DNA of 64,000 bases from Ditibartonella apihabitans (GTDB lineage: Bacteria; Pseudomonadota; Alphaproteobacteria; Rhizobiales; Rhizobiaceae). The stretch lies in assembly GCF_002007485.1 (NCBI RefSeq), contig NZ_CP015820.1, forward strand, positions 1,798,001 to 1,862,000, given 5' to 3'. The notes under the pieces were generated by a model, which was given only the letters and a program-made list of their open reading frames with translations, was not told the origin of the DNA and ran no database searches. Positions 27,400 to 36,836 of this stretch are shown piece after piece. The position numbers and the translations under genes are program-made. Positions within the stretch are counted from its first letter, which is position 1. Each line of letters begins with the position of its first letter.

Positions 27400-28293
27400 A
27401 TGTTTCACTTGGCTCATATATCCGACATTCATTTGTCGCCGCTTCCTGCCCCTCGTTTTTTCGAGCTCATAGGAAAGCGTTTAACCGGTTATATTAACTG
27501 GAAGAAAAACCGTACCGGTGAAATGGGACGGCAAACACTTGATGCTTTGATGGAAAGTATCAAACAAAAACAGGCTGACCACCTCGTTATTTCCGGCGAT
27601 CTCGTCAATCTCTCTTTGCCGAAAGAATTTGCTGCTGCAAAAGACTGGCTTGTGGCGCAAGGCCCTGCAAGCGATATTTCGCTGACCTTCGGCAATCACG
27701 ATGCCTATGTGGGGGGTGCTTTCAGAAAAGCTTGCAAAACCTTTCGCCCGTGGATTACCAGCGAAGAAGCCCATGCATGGAGTGCCGTTTTTCCCTATAT
27801 GCGTGTTCGTGATCAGGTGGCTATTATCGCGGTTTCTTCAGCCATTGCCACACCGCCTTTTTTCGCAACCGGACGTTTTGATAGCGCTCAGGCCTATCAT
27901 CTGGCTGATCTTTTACGTGAAGCAAAAGAACGCAATCTTTTCAGAATGGTGATGATTCACCACCCGCCCTATAAAAATGCAACTTATTGGCATAAAAAAT
28001 TATGGGGCATTGAGCGTTTCCAGCGCGTCATTAAACAATATGGTGCCGAACTTATTCTCCATGGACATACCCATGTTCCCTCTCTTGAACATATTGAAGG
28101 GAAAGAACGTGACGTTCCGGTTGTTGGTGTTGCTTCTGCTTCACAAGCCTTTGGCGGCAAAAAGCCTCCTGCCAATTACAACTGGTTTACAATCGATGGA
28201 GATTGTGAAAGCTGGCATTGCGGTCTTGAACGCTATACTATCGTCAATAAAGAGAACGAAATCCACTGCACCGAAAAAGTCCCGCTTTTTTAG
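27400..28293 (+). CDS. Calcineurin-like metallophosphoesterase
   Basis: A 297-residue binuclear metallophosphoesterase. Metal-binding motifs are in order: HISDIHL (D-x-H), VISGDLVN (GD), FGNHDAY (GNHD), MIHHPP and LHGHTHVPS (GHTH). The likely activity is hydrolysis of a phosphodiester such as a cyclic nucleotide or phospholipid headgroup; the family is broad. ATG 27400 (FHLAHISD) matches the family opening; ATG 27388, four codons upstream, is an equal candidate since neither has a strong ribosome-binding site. It stands alone after a long non-coding stretch. Confidence 0.9.
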   Translation: MFHLAHISDIHLSPLPAPRFFELIGKRLTGYINWKKNRTGEMGRQTLDALMESIKQKQADHLVISGDLVNLSLPKEFAAAKDWLVAQGPASDISLTFGNHDAYVGGAFRKACKTFRPWITSEEAHAWSAVFPYMRVRDQVAIIAVSSAIATPPFFATGRFDSAQAYHLADLLREAKERNLFRMVMIHHPPYKNATYWHKKLWGIERFQRVIKQYGAELILHGHTHVPSLEHIEGKERDVPVVGVASASQAFGGKKPPANYNWFTIDGDCESWHCGLERYTIVNKENEIHCTEKVPLF

Positions 28294-28997
28294 TGCATTT
28301 GAGCTAAAGAGCTGAAAGCAACTTTGCTGTAACCACCTTAAACAGCCAATTTAAAATAATTCCGGCATTTAAAATACGCATAGCATTAAAAATAAGGATA
28401 ACGCGGCAGGAATGGGAGTTTTACTCCGGACCTTCCCGTTGTGACGGGGGGCATATGCGAACAAAAGCAAAGCCTTGGCCTTGATGATGTTGATCACTGG
28501 GCATTCATGTCTATCAATTGCCGGGGCGCATTAATAGATATTTCGCGTGATTAACAGGATTCCTCTGTTTTTCCCGACTTTCGTGGCGATTGTTTTGTTA
28601 CTCAGGTGAGGCGCGATTGCGCCCGAACGGTTTTTCTTTATTTTTGCTTTTTTTAAGTTCTGATTTTCGTGAAAAATTAAAAACGCGTGGTTTGCCCCCT
28701 CTTTTCAGAGGCCCCAAAAGCCGTTTTGAGATAGTGAAGGGCGATAAGTAATTTGGCGTGTTGAAGGCTACAGAAGTTTTTTGGAGTAATGAGACAGCTT
28801 AACCGTTATGAAGTGGTGAGATACATAAGCGTTCTGGAATGGCCTACTGACGAAAATGTTTCCTGCTTCTTCTGGCAATTTGTCAAAGGACGGTTACTAT
28901 TCTCGCGTTATCACGATTTTCGAGAATTTAGCTGGGTTCGAGAACTTAACGGGCGGCAAGATCAAGACAATATGCCCTTGTTGCCGCCCGAAAAACA
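28294..28997. other. Non-coding gap between metallophosphoesterase and leuA
   Basis: About 700 bases between convergent genes. Apart from the inverted repeat at 28950-28990, nothing coding or regulatory is supported. Confidence 0.5.
28950..28990 (-). terminator. Inverted repeat, probable leuA terminator
   Basis: CGGGCGGCAA (28950-28959) pairs with TTGCCGCCCG (28981-28990) over a 21-base loop, just past the leuA stop. The minus-strand tail (TTAAG) is a poor U-tract, so termination may be weak or the structure may protect the 3' end. Confidence 0.55.
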
Positions 28998-30695
28998 TTA
29001 AAGTTTCAACCGGTTAACCGCCGAAACGATAGCATCGAGCGAGGCTGTTGTAATGTTTTCATCAATAGCAACGCCGAATATTTTGCCTTCCGGATAGGCT
29101 ATTTCCATATAACAAATGGCTTTTGCATCCGAACCGCGTTGCAAAGAATGTTCCGAATAGTCAACAACCGAAAGCTTTTTATCAAGATATTTGGAAAAAG
29201 CATTGATAAAGCCGTCCACCAGACCGGTACCGCTTCCCTTGATGGTTTTTTCTTTTCCATGATCGGTAATTGTTGCGGTCACATCAATGCGACCTTTTTC
29301 CTTCGGATCTGCTTTGGTTTTATAGTCGACAAAGCCGAAACGGCCTTTATCCTGTTTGACATAAGTCTTGACGAATTCGTCATAAATCCGCTTCGACGGC
29401 AATTCTTTGCCTTCTTCATCGGTAATATGCTGGATAACATCGCGAAATTCGATTTGCAAAGCGCGCGGCAGGTTCAGACCGTAATCGGATTGCAGAATAT
29501 AGGCAATGCCACCTTTGCCCGATTGCGAATTGATGCGGATAATGGCTTCATAGCTTCTGCCAACATCTTGCGGGTCAATCGGCAGATAAGGCACTTCCCA
29601 CAAAGTCTTGTTGGACTTTTTCATTGCCTTCATGCCCTTATTGATCGCATCCTGATGCGAACCCGAAAAAGCAGTATAAACCAATTCACCAACATAAGGG
29701 TGGCGCTCCGGAATTCTGAGCTGGTTACAATATTCATAGACTTCCTTGATTTTCTCGATATTCGAGCAATCAAGTTTCGGGTCAACCCCTTGGGTAAACA
29801 TATTCAACGCCAGAGCGACAACGTCCACATTGCCGGTGCGTTCGCCATTTCCAAACAGTGTGCCCTCCACGCGGTCGGCACCGGCGAGCAGGCCCAATTC
29901 GGTGGCTGCAATGCCGCAACCACGGTCATTATGCGGGTGCAAAGAAATCAGAACACTGTCACGCCGGTCAATATTTCTCCCCATCCATTCGATTTCGTCG
30001 GCATAGATATTGGGAGTCGACATTTCAACCGTGGAAGGCAAATTCAAAATCATTTTATTGTCGGGCGTCGGATTGACAATTTCGATGACGGCATTCGAAA
30101 TTTCCAGCGCAACTTCAAGCTCGGTACCGGTAAAACTTTCCGGTGAATACTCGAAACGATAATGTTTACCGGCTTTGGCAGCCATATCCATGACCATTTT
30201 TGCAGCATCGGTCGCAATTTTTTTAACGCCTTGAACATCTTTTCCGAATACAACCCGACGCTGCAATTCACTCGTTGAATTGTAAAAATGCACAATCGGG
30301 TGGTTGGCTCCTTCCAGCGCCTCGAATGTACGGGTAATCAATTCCGGACGGCATTGCACCAGAACCTGCAAGCTCACATTTTCAGGAACATTGCCATGTT
30401 CGATACACCAGCGCGCGAAGTCGAAATCGGTTTGCGAAGCCGATGGAAAACCGATTTCGATTTCCGGAAAGCCCATTTCCAAAAGCAGGCGGAACATGCG
30501 TTCTTTACGGTCTTGTCCCATAGGGTCGATCAAAGCCTGATTGCCATCGCGCAGATCGACAGAACACCAGATTGGCGCTTTTTCGATGCGTTTGTCAGGC
30601 CATGTACGGTCTTTCAATGTCACTTGCGGGTAAGGTTGATATTTTTGCGATGCTGTCGGCATGCCTTTTTGTGAAAAATTCGGGGAAATACTCAT
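28998..30695 (-). CDS. leuA: 2-isopropylmalate synthase (long LeuA type)
   Basis: Condenses acetyl-CoA with 2-oxoisovalerate, the first committed step to leucine. The 565-residue protein is of the LeuA type 2 class, with the HMGL-like TIM barrel starting WCSVDLRDGNQALIDPM (catalytic R-D-x-N-Q), metal ligands in SLHPHNDRGCG, the GERTGNVD signature, and a C-terminal LeuA dimerisation/leucine-feedback domain after residue 430. The ATG at 30695 is in family register. It is preceded by a leucine-rich leader ORF, so expression is probably attenuated by leucine supply. No other leu gene is adjacent. Confidence 0.97.
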   Translation of the reverse strand: MSISPNFSQKGMPTASQKYQPYPQVTLKDRTWPDKRIEKAPIWCSVDLRDGNQALIDPMGQDRKERMFRLLLEMGFPEIEIGFPSASQTDFDFARWCIEHGNVPENVSLQVLVQCRPELITRTFEALEGANHPIVHFYNSTSELQRRVVFGKDVQGVKKIATDAAKMVMDMAAKAGKHYRFEYSPESFTGTELEVALEISNAVIEIVNPTPDNKMILNLPSTVEMSTPNIYADEIEWMGRNIDRRDSVLISLHPHNDRGCGIAATELGLLAGADRVEGTLFGNGERTGNVDVVALALNMFTQGVDPKLDCSNIEKIKEVYEYCNQLRIPERHPYVGELVYTAFSGSHQDAINKGMKAMKKSNKTLWEVPYLPIDPQDVGRSYEAIIRINSQSGKGGIAYILQSDYGLNLPRALQIEFRDVIQHITDEEGKELPSKRIYDEFVKTYVKQDKGRFGFVDYKTKADPKEKGRIDVTATITDHGKEKTIKGSGTGLVDGFINAFSKYLDKKLSVVDYSEHSLQRGSDAKAICYMEIAYPEGKIFGVAIDENITTASLDAIVSAVNRLKL

Positions 30696-30797
30696 AGTTT
30701 ATGCTCGTCTGAAACACCGGTTACCGGTTGATATTTTAAAATGAAGATTGTTGAAGAGGAGCATTTACGCCGGCAGATTACGACCGCCGGGCGCCCC

Positions 30798-30917
30798 TCA
30801 CCGGCCCCGGCAGTCGCTCATAAGCCCGAGAAGAAGCAAATTTGAAGGCAAAGCACAAAAGCCCGCATCGCTGATGCGGTCAAAATCCAACAATTTTTGT
30901 GCGCCATAATTTTTCAT
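30798..30917 (-). CDS. leuL: leuA leader peptide (leucine attenuator)
   Basis: A 39-codon ORF, MKNYGAQKLLDF to SDCRGR then TGA, ending about 100 bases before leuA. Eight of 39 codons are Leu, with the run LLLLGL near the end, the hallmark of leucine attenuation; the LLLL run and a following RGR echo the E. coli leu leader. A hairpin (CCGCATC/GATGCGG) lies within the ORF. Just past the run, GACTGCCGGG pairs with CCCGGCGGTC (wobble included), and a following GCCGG offers an alternative partner. The likely -10 (CATATT, 30925-30930) ends only seven bases before the ATG, so the mRNA may be leaderless. No clear U-tract follows, so the mechanism is uncertain. Confidence 0.75.
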   Translation of the reverse strand: MKNYGAQKLLDFDRISDAGFCALPSNLLLLGLMSDCRGR

Positions 30918-30924
30918 GAGCGAA

Positions 30925-30953
30925 AATATGACATAGCTTTTTTTCAAGTGCAA
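30925..30953 (-). promoter_or_regulatory. Predicted leuA promoter
   Basis: TTGCAC (30948-30953), 17-base spacer, CATATT (30925-30930), read on the minus strand. The predicted start of transcription falls at or within a base or two of the leader ATG. Confidence 0.55.
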
Positions 30954-31069
30954 CCCGTTTTATCAAAGCTTCACCGGTTCGTGTTCAAAATTGCGCTTCT
31001 TGCCACTCAAGGCCATGCTTTTCGTGATTGAGACCTAAAATTCAAGTCTTGCAATTCAATAGGCACGGT

Positions 31070-31645
31070 TCACAATTTCAATCGGTGACTGAGCTCGTTA
31101 ATCAACAGAGCTGTCTTCATGTCATTGATTTGTCCTTTGTCGTTAAGCTTGATTGCCTCTTCAACACTCATTTCAACAATATCGAGATTTTCTCCTTCAT
31201 TGGCGAGCCCTCCGCCTGAAAAACGGTGGTCTTGCGGGCGATAGCGGGCAAGGTAAAGCCAAAGCTGCTCGGTTGAAAATCCCGGGGTTGTAAAGCCTTT
31301 GAAAACAAGTTCGAGATTGTGTATCTGGTAGCCTAATTCCTCTTTTGCCTCACGCAGCATGGTTTCATCGGCCGATTCGTCTTTTTCTATGTGGCCGGCA
31401 CAAGCTTCCAGCACATACATGGAACCGGATGCAAGATAGACAGGTGCACGAAACTGCTTGACAAAAAGCACTGTTTTTCTTTCCTCGTCATAAGGCAAAA
31501 CGGCAGCACCATTGCGATTATGGTAGGTTTCACGCTTTACTGTTCTCCATTCGCCTGCAGCATCTTGCTGCTCATAGGAAACGGCTGTCAGTTTTGTCCA
31601 ATGGTCGGATAATACAGTTTCTTTCAAATTTCTGATTTTTAACAT
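31070..31645 (-). CDS. nudK: Nudix hydrolase, NudK-like (ADP-ribose/GDP-mannose pyrophosphatase)
   Basis: A 191-residue Nudix enzyme of the NudK type: Nudix box in CAGHIEKDESADETMLREAK then EELGY, flanked by the NudK-like segments FVKQFRAPVYL and TPGFSTEQLWLYLARY. NudK cleaves GDP-mannose and related nucleotide sugars; ADP-ribose is also possible. GAGGAG lies 5 bases before ATG 31645. An ORF extension to 31774 runs into the upstream gene and lacks homology. It lies 8 bases after the CDF transporter stop, third in the trpE(G) operon. Confidence 0.88.
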   Translation of the reverse strand: MLKIRNLKETVLSDHWTKLTAVSYEQQDAAGEWRTVKRETYHNRNGAAVLPYDEERKTVLFVKQFRAPVYLASGSMYVLEACAGHIEKDESADETMLREAKEELGYQIHNLELVFKGFTTPGFSTEQLWLYLARYRPQDHRFSGGGLANEGENLDIVEMSVEEAIKLNDKGQINDMKTALLINELSHRLKL

Positions 31646-31653
31646 AATGCTCC

Positions 31654-32565
31654 TCATGCAATGGGAACGGCAGTGGTTCCCTTTGGCAGTTTTGCTTCCT
31701 CTTCCGGTTCGATATGAATGACAATACGTGCCTTTTCGATTTCTTGTTTCAGAGCATCTTCTATTCTGTTGCATATATCATGGGCATCTCCTACCGTCAT
31801 TTTGGAAGGAACCACCAGATGGAATTCGATAAAGGTTACTTGACCGGCCACACGTGTGCGCAAATCATGCGCTTCAATAGCACCGGCTGCATGGCTTGAA
31901 ATAATATCCCTGATGCGCATTGTCTCTTCAAGCTCGACACCGACATCCATCAAGCCCTGTACCGAATTATTGATAACCTTCCAGCCTTGCCAGAGAATGT
32001 TCAAGGCCACAATAATGGCAAGCACAGGGTCAAGAATGGCCCAACCGCTGAAAATTGCGGCAAGAAGACCGGCCAGCACACCAAAAGAGGTAAAAACGTC
32101 GGTCATCAAATGCATGCCATCGGCTTTCAATGCCGGAGAATGGGAAATCCTGCCCTGTTTTATTAAAACCAAAGCCCAAATTGCATTAATGACACTGGCA
32201 ATGAGGTTGATTGCGAGCCCATAGCCCGGTTGTTCAGGCAAATGGGTCGAGGTAAGCAAAGGCCATGATTCATGCAAGATCATGATGGCGGCAACAAAAA
32301 TCATTGCCCCTTCAAGAATTGCCGAAAAATATTCTGCCTTGGTGTGGCCGAACGGGTGATCGTTATCGGCCGGTTTCATGCTGATAAGGATGGCAACATA
32401 AGCAGCAATTGCCGCAATGACATTGACAATCGACTCCAGCGCATCGGAATAAAGAGCCACCGAGCCGGTGATATAATAAGCGAAATATTTGAGCGCAAAA
32501 ACAACAATGGCAACAGGGATAGACCATATTGCCAATTGTTTCAGCCTTGAATTCGCATCTATCAT
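31654..32565 (-). CDS. Cation diffusion facilitator (CDF) transporter
   Basis: A 303-residue inner-membrane antiporter that expels divalent metal such as Zn2+, Fe2+ or Co2+ in exchange for protons. Six helices occupy residues about 12-200, with the metal-site pattern SDALES in helix 2 and [10 protein letters not shown] in the 2-3 loop, then a second site in helix 5 ([14 protein letters not shown]). A cytoplasmic C-terminal metal-binding domain follows, with [11 protein letters not shown] and [14 protein letters not shown] 32565 overlaps the trpE(G) stop (ATGA); an ATG two codons earlier lacks ribosome-binding-site spacing. Which metal is not determinable. Confidence 0.92.
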   Translation of the reverse strand: MIDANSRLKQLAIWSIPVAIVVFALKYFAYYITGSVALYSDALESIVNVIAAIAAYVAILISMKPADNDHPFGHTKAEYFSAILEGAMIFVAAIMILHESWPLLTSTHLPEQPGYGLAINLIASVINAIWALVLIKQGRISHSPALKADGMHLMTDVFTSFGVLAGLLAAIFSGWAILDPVLAIIVALNILWQGWKVINNSVQGLMDVGVELEETMRIRDIISSHAAGAIEAHDLRTRVAGQVTFIEFHLVVPSKMTVGDAHDICNRIEDALKQEIEKARIVIHIEPEEEAKLPKGTTAVPIA

Positions 32566-34742
32566 TGCCATGCCTTCTTAATTAGTCTTGAAACAACATT
32601 TTCAATGATTGCCATTCCGACATTTCCACCGAGGCTCATAATTGATTCGGGATGGAACTGAACAGCGGCAATCGGCTGGCTTTTATGTTCGATTGCCATA
32701 ATAACACCATCTGCGGTTTCTGCTGTCACGTTAAATTCGGAAGGCAAGCGGCTCGGGTCGGCAAAAATCGAATGATAGCGGCCAACCGTTATTTCTTTCG
32801 GCAAATCCTTAAACAGCAGGGTTTTGCCGGTAATATGAATGCGCGACGGTTTGCCATGCATCGGCTGATCAAGCACCCGAAGGCTGCCGCCGAAAGCTTC
32901 TGTCAGTGCTTGAAGCCCCAGACAAACGCCGAAAATCGGAATTTTACGCGCCCTTGCTTTATTGATTGTGTCTTCACAGTTGAAATCTTTCGGTGTTCCC
33001 GGCCCCGGTGACAAAACAACAAGATCGGGATTGACCGTTTCAAACACTTTCTCATCAACCGGACTTCTCACCGTTGTTACCTTGGCGCCCGTCTCGCGGA
33101 AATAATTGGCAAGCGTGTGCACAAATGAATCTTCATGGTCGACAAGCAGGATATTAACTCCCGTTCCGGGTTTTTCTTTCTCCTGCCTTACGGCCTTTGG
33201 CAAAGGTTTGGCACTGTCACGAATGGCGGCAATCATGGCAGACGCTTTGAGCTCTGTCTCTTTTTCTTCATCTTCCGGATTGGAATCATAAAGCAATGTT
33301 GCGCCCGCCCTCACCGATGCCACACCATCCTTAATGCGCACTGTGCGAAGAGTGAGCCCCGTATTCATGTCGCCATTAAAGAAAATCATGCCGATAGCGC
33401 CGGCATACCATGCACGCGCACTTCTTTCATGATTTTCGATAAAACGCATAGCCCACAATTTCGGTGCACCGGTCACAGTCACTGCCCATGCATGAGACAA
33501 AAAAGCATCGAACGCATCAAGGCCATTCCGCAAGCGTCCCTCAATATGATCAACTGTGTGAATAAGGCGCGAATACATTTCAATTTGCCGCCGCCCGATG
33601 ACCCTCACCGAACCCGGTTCGCAAACGCGACTTTTGTCATTACGGTCAACATCCGAACACATGGTCAATTCCGACTCATCCTTTTTGGAATTGAGCAAAG
33701 CCAATATCTGCTCGGAATCGGCAATAGCATCCTGCCCGCGTTTGATTGTTCCGGAAATCGGGCAGGTTTCAACCCGCCTTCCGGTCACCCGAACATACAT
33801 TTCAGGCGAAGCGCCAACGAGATATTCCTGTTCTCCGAGATTTATAAAGAAAGAATAGGGAGACGGATTGGTAAGTTTCAATCTTCTGCTGATTGCCGAA
33901 GGACTTGCCGGGCAAGCTTCATAGAAAGTTTGCCCCGGCACCACCTCGAAGAGGTCGCCGCGCTTGAAACTTTCCTTGGCTTCCCTCACCAGAGAAGCAT
34001 ATTCGCCCTTTTCATGATCGCCTTTTTGCGGAACGGCTTTGGCGGCTTTAAACGGCTTTTCTTCGGTAGAACGAACTAAACCTATGGTTGTTTTTTCTCT
34101 TCGAGAAAATTCGTAATTCTCTATCCATGCGCGCGCCGAATAATGGTCGACAATGAGAATGGAATCCGGCAAATAAAGCACCATATCCCGCTGGTCGTCA
34201 GGACGTTTGATTTTAAACTCGATGGGCTCGAACTGGAACGCAAGGTCATAGCCGAAAGCGCCGTAAAGGCCAAGACTCTGGTCTTCTGTCGAATGGAAAA
34301 TATCGCAAATAGCCCGCAACAGGCTAAAAACCGATGGCATACGGGAGCGTTCTTCCTCGCTGAAGACACGACCCGGTTTTTTGACCGTAATTGCCAATTT
34401 GTTGGAGGTGCGCTCTGTTGCTTCCACCGCGTCGAGAATTTCAAGGCGTGGCTCGATCATATCAAGGATGATTTGACCGCGCTCGTTGAGCGCCTCGATT
34501 TTCATGTGGCGCCCGCGCGAAGTAATGGCAATTGGCGGGTCGATAATGCCGGAATCCCAGCGTGTATAGCGCCCCGGATATTCATAATTCGATGAAAAAA
34601 TTGCCCCACGGTGGCTATCAAGTGCATCAACCATTTTGTCGATTGCACTCTCATAGGCAATATCCTCGCAAGAACGGCTAACTTTTATGTTCCCTTTCGT
34701 GCGGTATTCAAAAGCTTTTTCACCAGCCATATTCTTTTCCAT
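32562..34742 (-). CDS. trpE(G): Anthranilate synthase, fused TrpE-TrpG
   Basis: Converts chorismate and glutamine to anthranilate, the first step to tryptophan. The 726-residue protein joins a chorismate-binding TrpE domain (about 1-520; [31 protein letters not shown], then [13 protein letters not shown]) to a TrpG glutaminase (about 530-726; GVCLGLQAL with the nucleophile Cys, and [10 protein letters not shown] with the His-Glu pair). This fusion is typical of Rhizobiales. GGAG precedes ATG 34742. A Trp-rich leader and terminator lie upstream, so the operon is attenuated by tryptophan. Its TGA overlaps the next gene's ATG. Confidence 0.97.
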   Translation of the reverse strand: MEKNMAGEKAFEYRTKGNIKVSRSCEDIAYESAIDKMVDALDSHRGAIFSSNYEYPGRYTRWDSGIIDPPIAITSRGRHMKIEALNERGQIILDMIEPRLEILDAVEATERTSNKLAITVKKPGRVFSEEERSRMPSVFSLLRAICDIFHSTEDQSLGLYGAFGYDLAFQFEPIEFKIKRPDDQRDMVLYLPDSILIVDHYSARAWIENYEFSRREKTTIGLVRSTEEKPFKAAKAVPQKGDHEKGEYASLVREAKESFKRGDLFEVVPGQTFYEACPASPSAISRRLKLTNPSPYSFFINLGEQEYLVGASPEMYVRVTGRRVETCPISGTIKRGQDAIADSEQILALLNSKKDESELTMCSDVDRNDKSRVCEPGSVRVIGRRQIEMYSRLIHTVDHIEGRLRNGLDAFDAFLSHAWAVTVTGAPKLWAMRFIENHERSARAWYAGAIGMIFFNGDMNTGLTLRTVRIKDGVASVRAGATLLYDSNPEDEEKETELKASAMIAAIRDSAKPLPKAVRQEKEKPGTGVNILLVDHEDSFVHTLANYFRETGAKVTTVRSPVDEKVFETVNPDLVVLSPGPGTPKDFNCEDTINKARARKIPIFGVCLGLQALTEAFGGSLRVLDQPMHGKPSRIHITGKTLLFKDLPKEITVGRYHSIFADPSRLPSEFNVTAETADGVIMAIEHKSQPIAAVQFHPESIMSLGGNVGMAIIENVVSRLIKKAWQ

Positions 34743-34791
34743 ATTTGAAACTCCGTCCTGTTTTGAAGGTCACCACCGGAACGGAGTATAT

Positions 34792-34824
34792 AAAAAAGGC
34801 CGCCCGGTTTTCCGTCGCGACCTT
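34792..34824 (-). terminator. trp attenuator terminator
   Basis: On the minus strand AAGGTCGC (34817-34824) pairs with GCGGCCTT (one wobble) and is followed by a run of T. An upstream CTTGT can pair with ACAAG just before the left arm, giving the competing antiterminator. Confidence 0.88.
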
Positions 34825-34858
34825 GTCCTGAATTTTACGCACAAACAAGCTGAGGCCG

Positions 34859-34906
34859 CTAGAAGCAACCCCACCACCAGATCATGAATGTACGTTTATT
34901 GTTCAT
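34859..34906 (-). CDS. trpL: trp leader peptide
   Basis: Fifteen codons encoding MNNKRTFMIWWWGCF, then TAG. Three consecutive Trp codons sit close to a terminator hairpin, the classical design for ribosome-mediated trp attenuation and closely like rhizobial trpL. AAAAGGA precedes the ATG by a few bases, and a TATAGA-like -10 lies upstream, so this leader has a short 5' UTR. Confidence 0.92.
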   Translation of the reverse strand: MNNKRTFMIWWWGCF

Positions 34907-35473
34907 AAGAGTCCTTTTAACCTGTCCGATATTCTATAGCAACAGAAAACAGCAATAATGAAAAAGAGATGAGCTTTAATCTCTTTTTGTCAAGAATAGA
35001 GGATGAGCTAATTTTTGACCGGTAGCGCTCTTCCCGATAATGAAAACGCATCCCGATAATGAAATCATTAAAATTTGCCTCGCGCTGCCATTGTTTGTCC
35101 GACACTATCGGGTTTATTCACCCGCCTTTTGAACAATCATTTTTTTGGCTAAACGTCTCAGCCTTTTCTTCTGTGCTGACGGAAATGCTTTTTCCTGAAA
35201 ATCCGGCTTTTTTCGCCCGTCAATCGACATATCAAACCGGATTTTACACCAATAAAACCACTTTGTTTGCCGCACCGACCGGCGAGAGGACTTATCGTTG
35301 AGAGCGCGGCAAAGCGGGCCTTTTTAACAAAATCGTCCGGCTGGCGTTTTCGGAAAATGAAGAAGAAAAACCGCTCTTGAAATATTTCTTCACAAAAAAA
35401 CGAGGCTTTTTAGCAAATATAGATTGGATAAATACATAGCGGTCAAAACAATAAAGTGCAAAGTCTATTTACA
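34907..35473. other. Non-coding gap upstream of trpL
   Basis: About 570 bases between the trp promoter and the small-RNA terminator. No gene or structure is supported apart from the trp promoter at its left end. Confidence 0.5.
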
Positions 35474-35611
35474 AAAAAAGAAAAGTCCGGGCATTGGGAA
35501 CCCGGACTTTTCTCCCCCTCTTAAGAAAGGGGGGACACAGGCGTAGGAAATAGCGGGGGACCTAAACACCTGTAACCAACACAACCAGAACGTGGGTTCT
35601 TTAGTGCGGTG
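35474..35611 (-). ncRNA. Putative structured small RNA
   Basis: About 137 nt with its own promoter and a strong terminator, in a gap without an ORF. Read on the minus strand: hairpin AGAAC-loop-GTTCT (35587-35600); stem ACACCTGT/ACAGGCGT (35566-35573 with 35537-35544, one wobble); stem of C5/G5 type (35514-35519 with 35529-35534); and terminator GAAAAGTCCGGG/CCCGGACTTTTC (35480-35491 with 35501-35512) followed by seven U. I cannot assign it to a named family; alphaproteobacterial trans-acting small RNAs have this layout. Confidence 0.65.
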
Positions 35612-35616
35612 ATTTC

Positions 35617-35645
35617 AAATATAGAGGAGAGGCTAAAATAGTCAA
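35617..35645 (-). promoter_or_regulatory. Promoter of the putative small RNA
   Basis: TTGACT (35640-35645) with a 16-17 base spacer to TATATT or ATATTT (35617-35623). It lies just past the rsm22-like stop codon, so the RNA need not be a read-through product. Confidence 0.65.
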
Positions 35646-35659
35646 TAAGTTTTCACAAC

Positions 35660-36721
35660 CTAAGGTTTTATTTTTTCAACTCTGGATCCCCATTCCACGC
35701 GCCTCATCAGGCTATATAATTTCTTGTTCTTTTTCGTTGAGATTTCAGTGTTTTTTTCGCCATTTGGCAAGCAAAGCGAAATATTTATTCTTCCGCTTGA
35801 ACGTTGTGGACGCGAAAGGATGCGACAATATTGCACATCCGGCTTTTTTTCTGACACGGCAAGATAACAATACTTCTCGTCTTCAAAGGGAACAACTGCC
35901 TGTTTGGCTAGCTTGTGCATGCGCGAACGTTCAACCCTGACAGAGAAATGGCACCAGTCGGGAGATTGAACCGGACAGGTCAATTCATGCGGACAGGGAG
36001 CGAGGATATGGGCAGATTGTTCGAGTAATCTTTGGCGCTGACGCATCAGCCTTTTAAAACCGGCGGGCGTTCCGGGTTCGACCAGCAAAAGCACACCAAC
36101 AGTTTTTTCCCAAAGTCTGTCGACAAGAAAATCCTGTGTTTTTTCTTGAAGCTCGTCGAGTACGTAACTTGCCGTGACAAGATCGGCTTTCGGCAATTTT
36201 TCACCGGAAAGCGTGGAAATATCGGCTTTTTGCCAATTGGTTGAAAAGGCGTATTGAAAACCGGTTGCAGAAGAAGTTTCGCGGGGCAATTCGCCGGCTT
36301 TAACTGCGAAAATATCGGAGTCTTTTTCGGTAATCAAACGGGAAAACAGTTCTTTGCCAATAGCGATAATGTCATTGCTTTGCTCGACAAGCATTGCCTT
36401 TTCAAGAGAAGGAAAAATTCGGCTTGCGGCAAAAACGGCGGTCCCCGGCCCCGCTCCGACATCAAGCTGGCTAGACGGCAAAAAGGAAGGGCATATATCA
36501 GCCACTTCATCAAGTGCGGAATAAACCGCGCCATAGGTTGCCGGAAAGCGCGCTGCAATATAGCCGAGAGCCGCATTTTTATCGCTTATATGCATTTTCC
36601 CGTCCAGCACTTCATCGCGATAGCGTCGGGTGAGCCGGTTTGACGCTTTTTCGAGTTCGGACGGATTTGTCTGTTCGAAAAGCTCGTCGAGTGCGCTTCT
36701 CAAATTGGCAGGAAGTTGCAT
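35660..36721 (-). CDS. Rsm22-family small ribosomal subunit methyltransferase-like protein
   Basis: A 353-residue protein with an S-adenosylmethionine-binding motif SQLDVGAGPGTAVFA at about 83-97 and the Rsm22 pattern DLVTASYVLDEL, LLLVEPGTPAGFKRLMRQR. A Cys cluster follows (LAPCPHELTCPVQSPDWCHF), matching the zinc or FeS site of the family. In mitochondria Rsm22 (METTL17) is needed for small-subunit assembly. The bacterial role is inferred to be ribosomal. Single gene, followed by the putative small RNA. Confidence 0.87.
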   Translation of the reverse strand: MQLPANLRSALDELFEQTNPSELEKASNRLTRRYRDEVLDGKMHISDKNAALGYIAARFPATYGAVYSALDEVADICPSFLPSSQLDVGAGPGTAVFAASRIFPSLEKAMLVEQSNDIIAIGKELFSRLITEKDSDIFAVKAGELPRETSSATGFQYAFSTNWQKADISTLSGEKLPKADLVTASYVLDELQEKTQDFLVDRLWEKTVGVLLLVEPGTPAGFKRLMRQRQRLLEQSAHILAPCPHELTCPVQSPDWCHFSVRVERSRMHKLAKQAVVPFEDEKYCYLAVSEKKPDVQYCRILSRPQRSSGRINISLCLPNGEKNTEISTKKNKKLYSLMRRVEWGSRVEKIKP

Positions 36722-36836
36722 GATAGGATTCCGTAAATAAAAGGCTTTTCTTGTGAACCTTATTTCATTCTTTGTTGAAATAGTCTAACCCCATCCTTAA
36801 GCTGGATGATGCGTAATCATGGAGTAGCCCGAAACT

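Noticed and set aside
29139..30146. A 335-codon plus-strand ORF inside leuA
   Set aside because: It lies antisense to a fully conserved leuA, has an aromatic-poor, Asn/Ile/Phe-rich composition from reversed codons, and matches no family.
33135..34079. A 314-codon plus-strand ORF inside trpE(G)
   Set aside because: Antisense shadow of a conserved gene; no start signal or domain.
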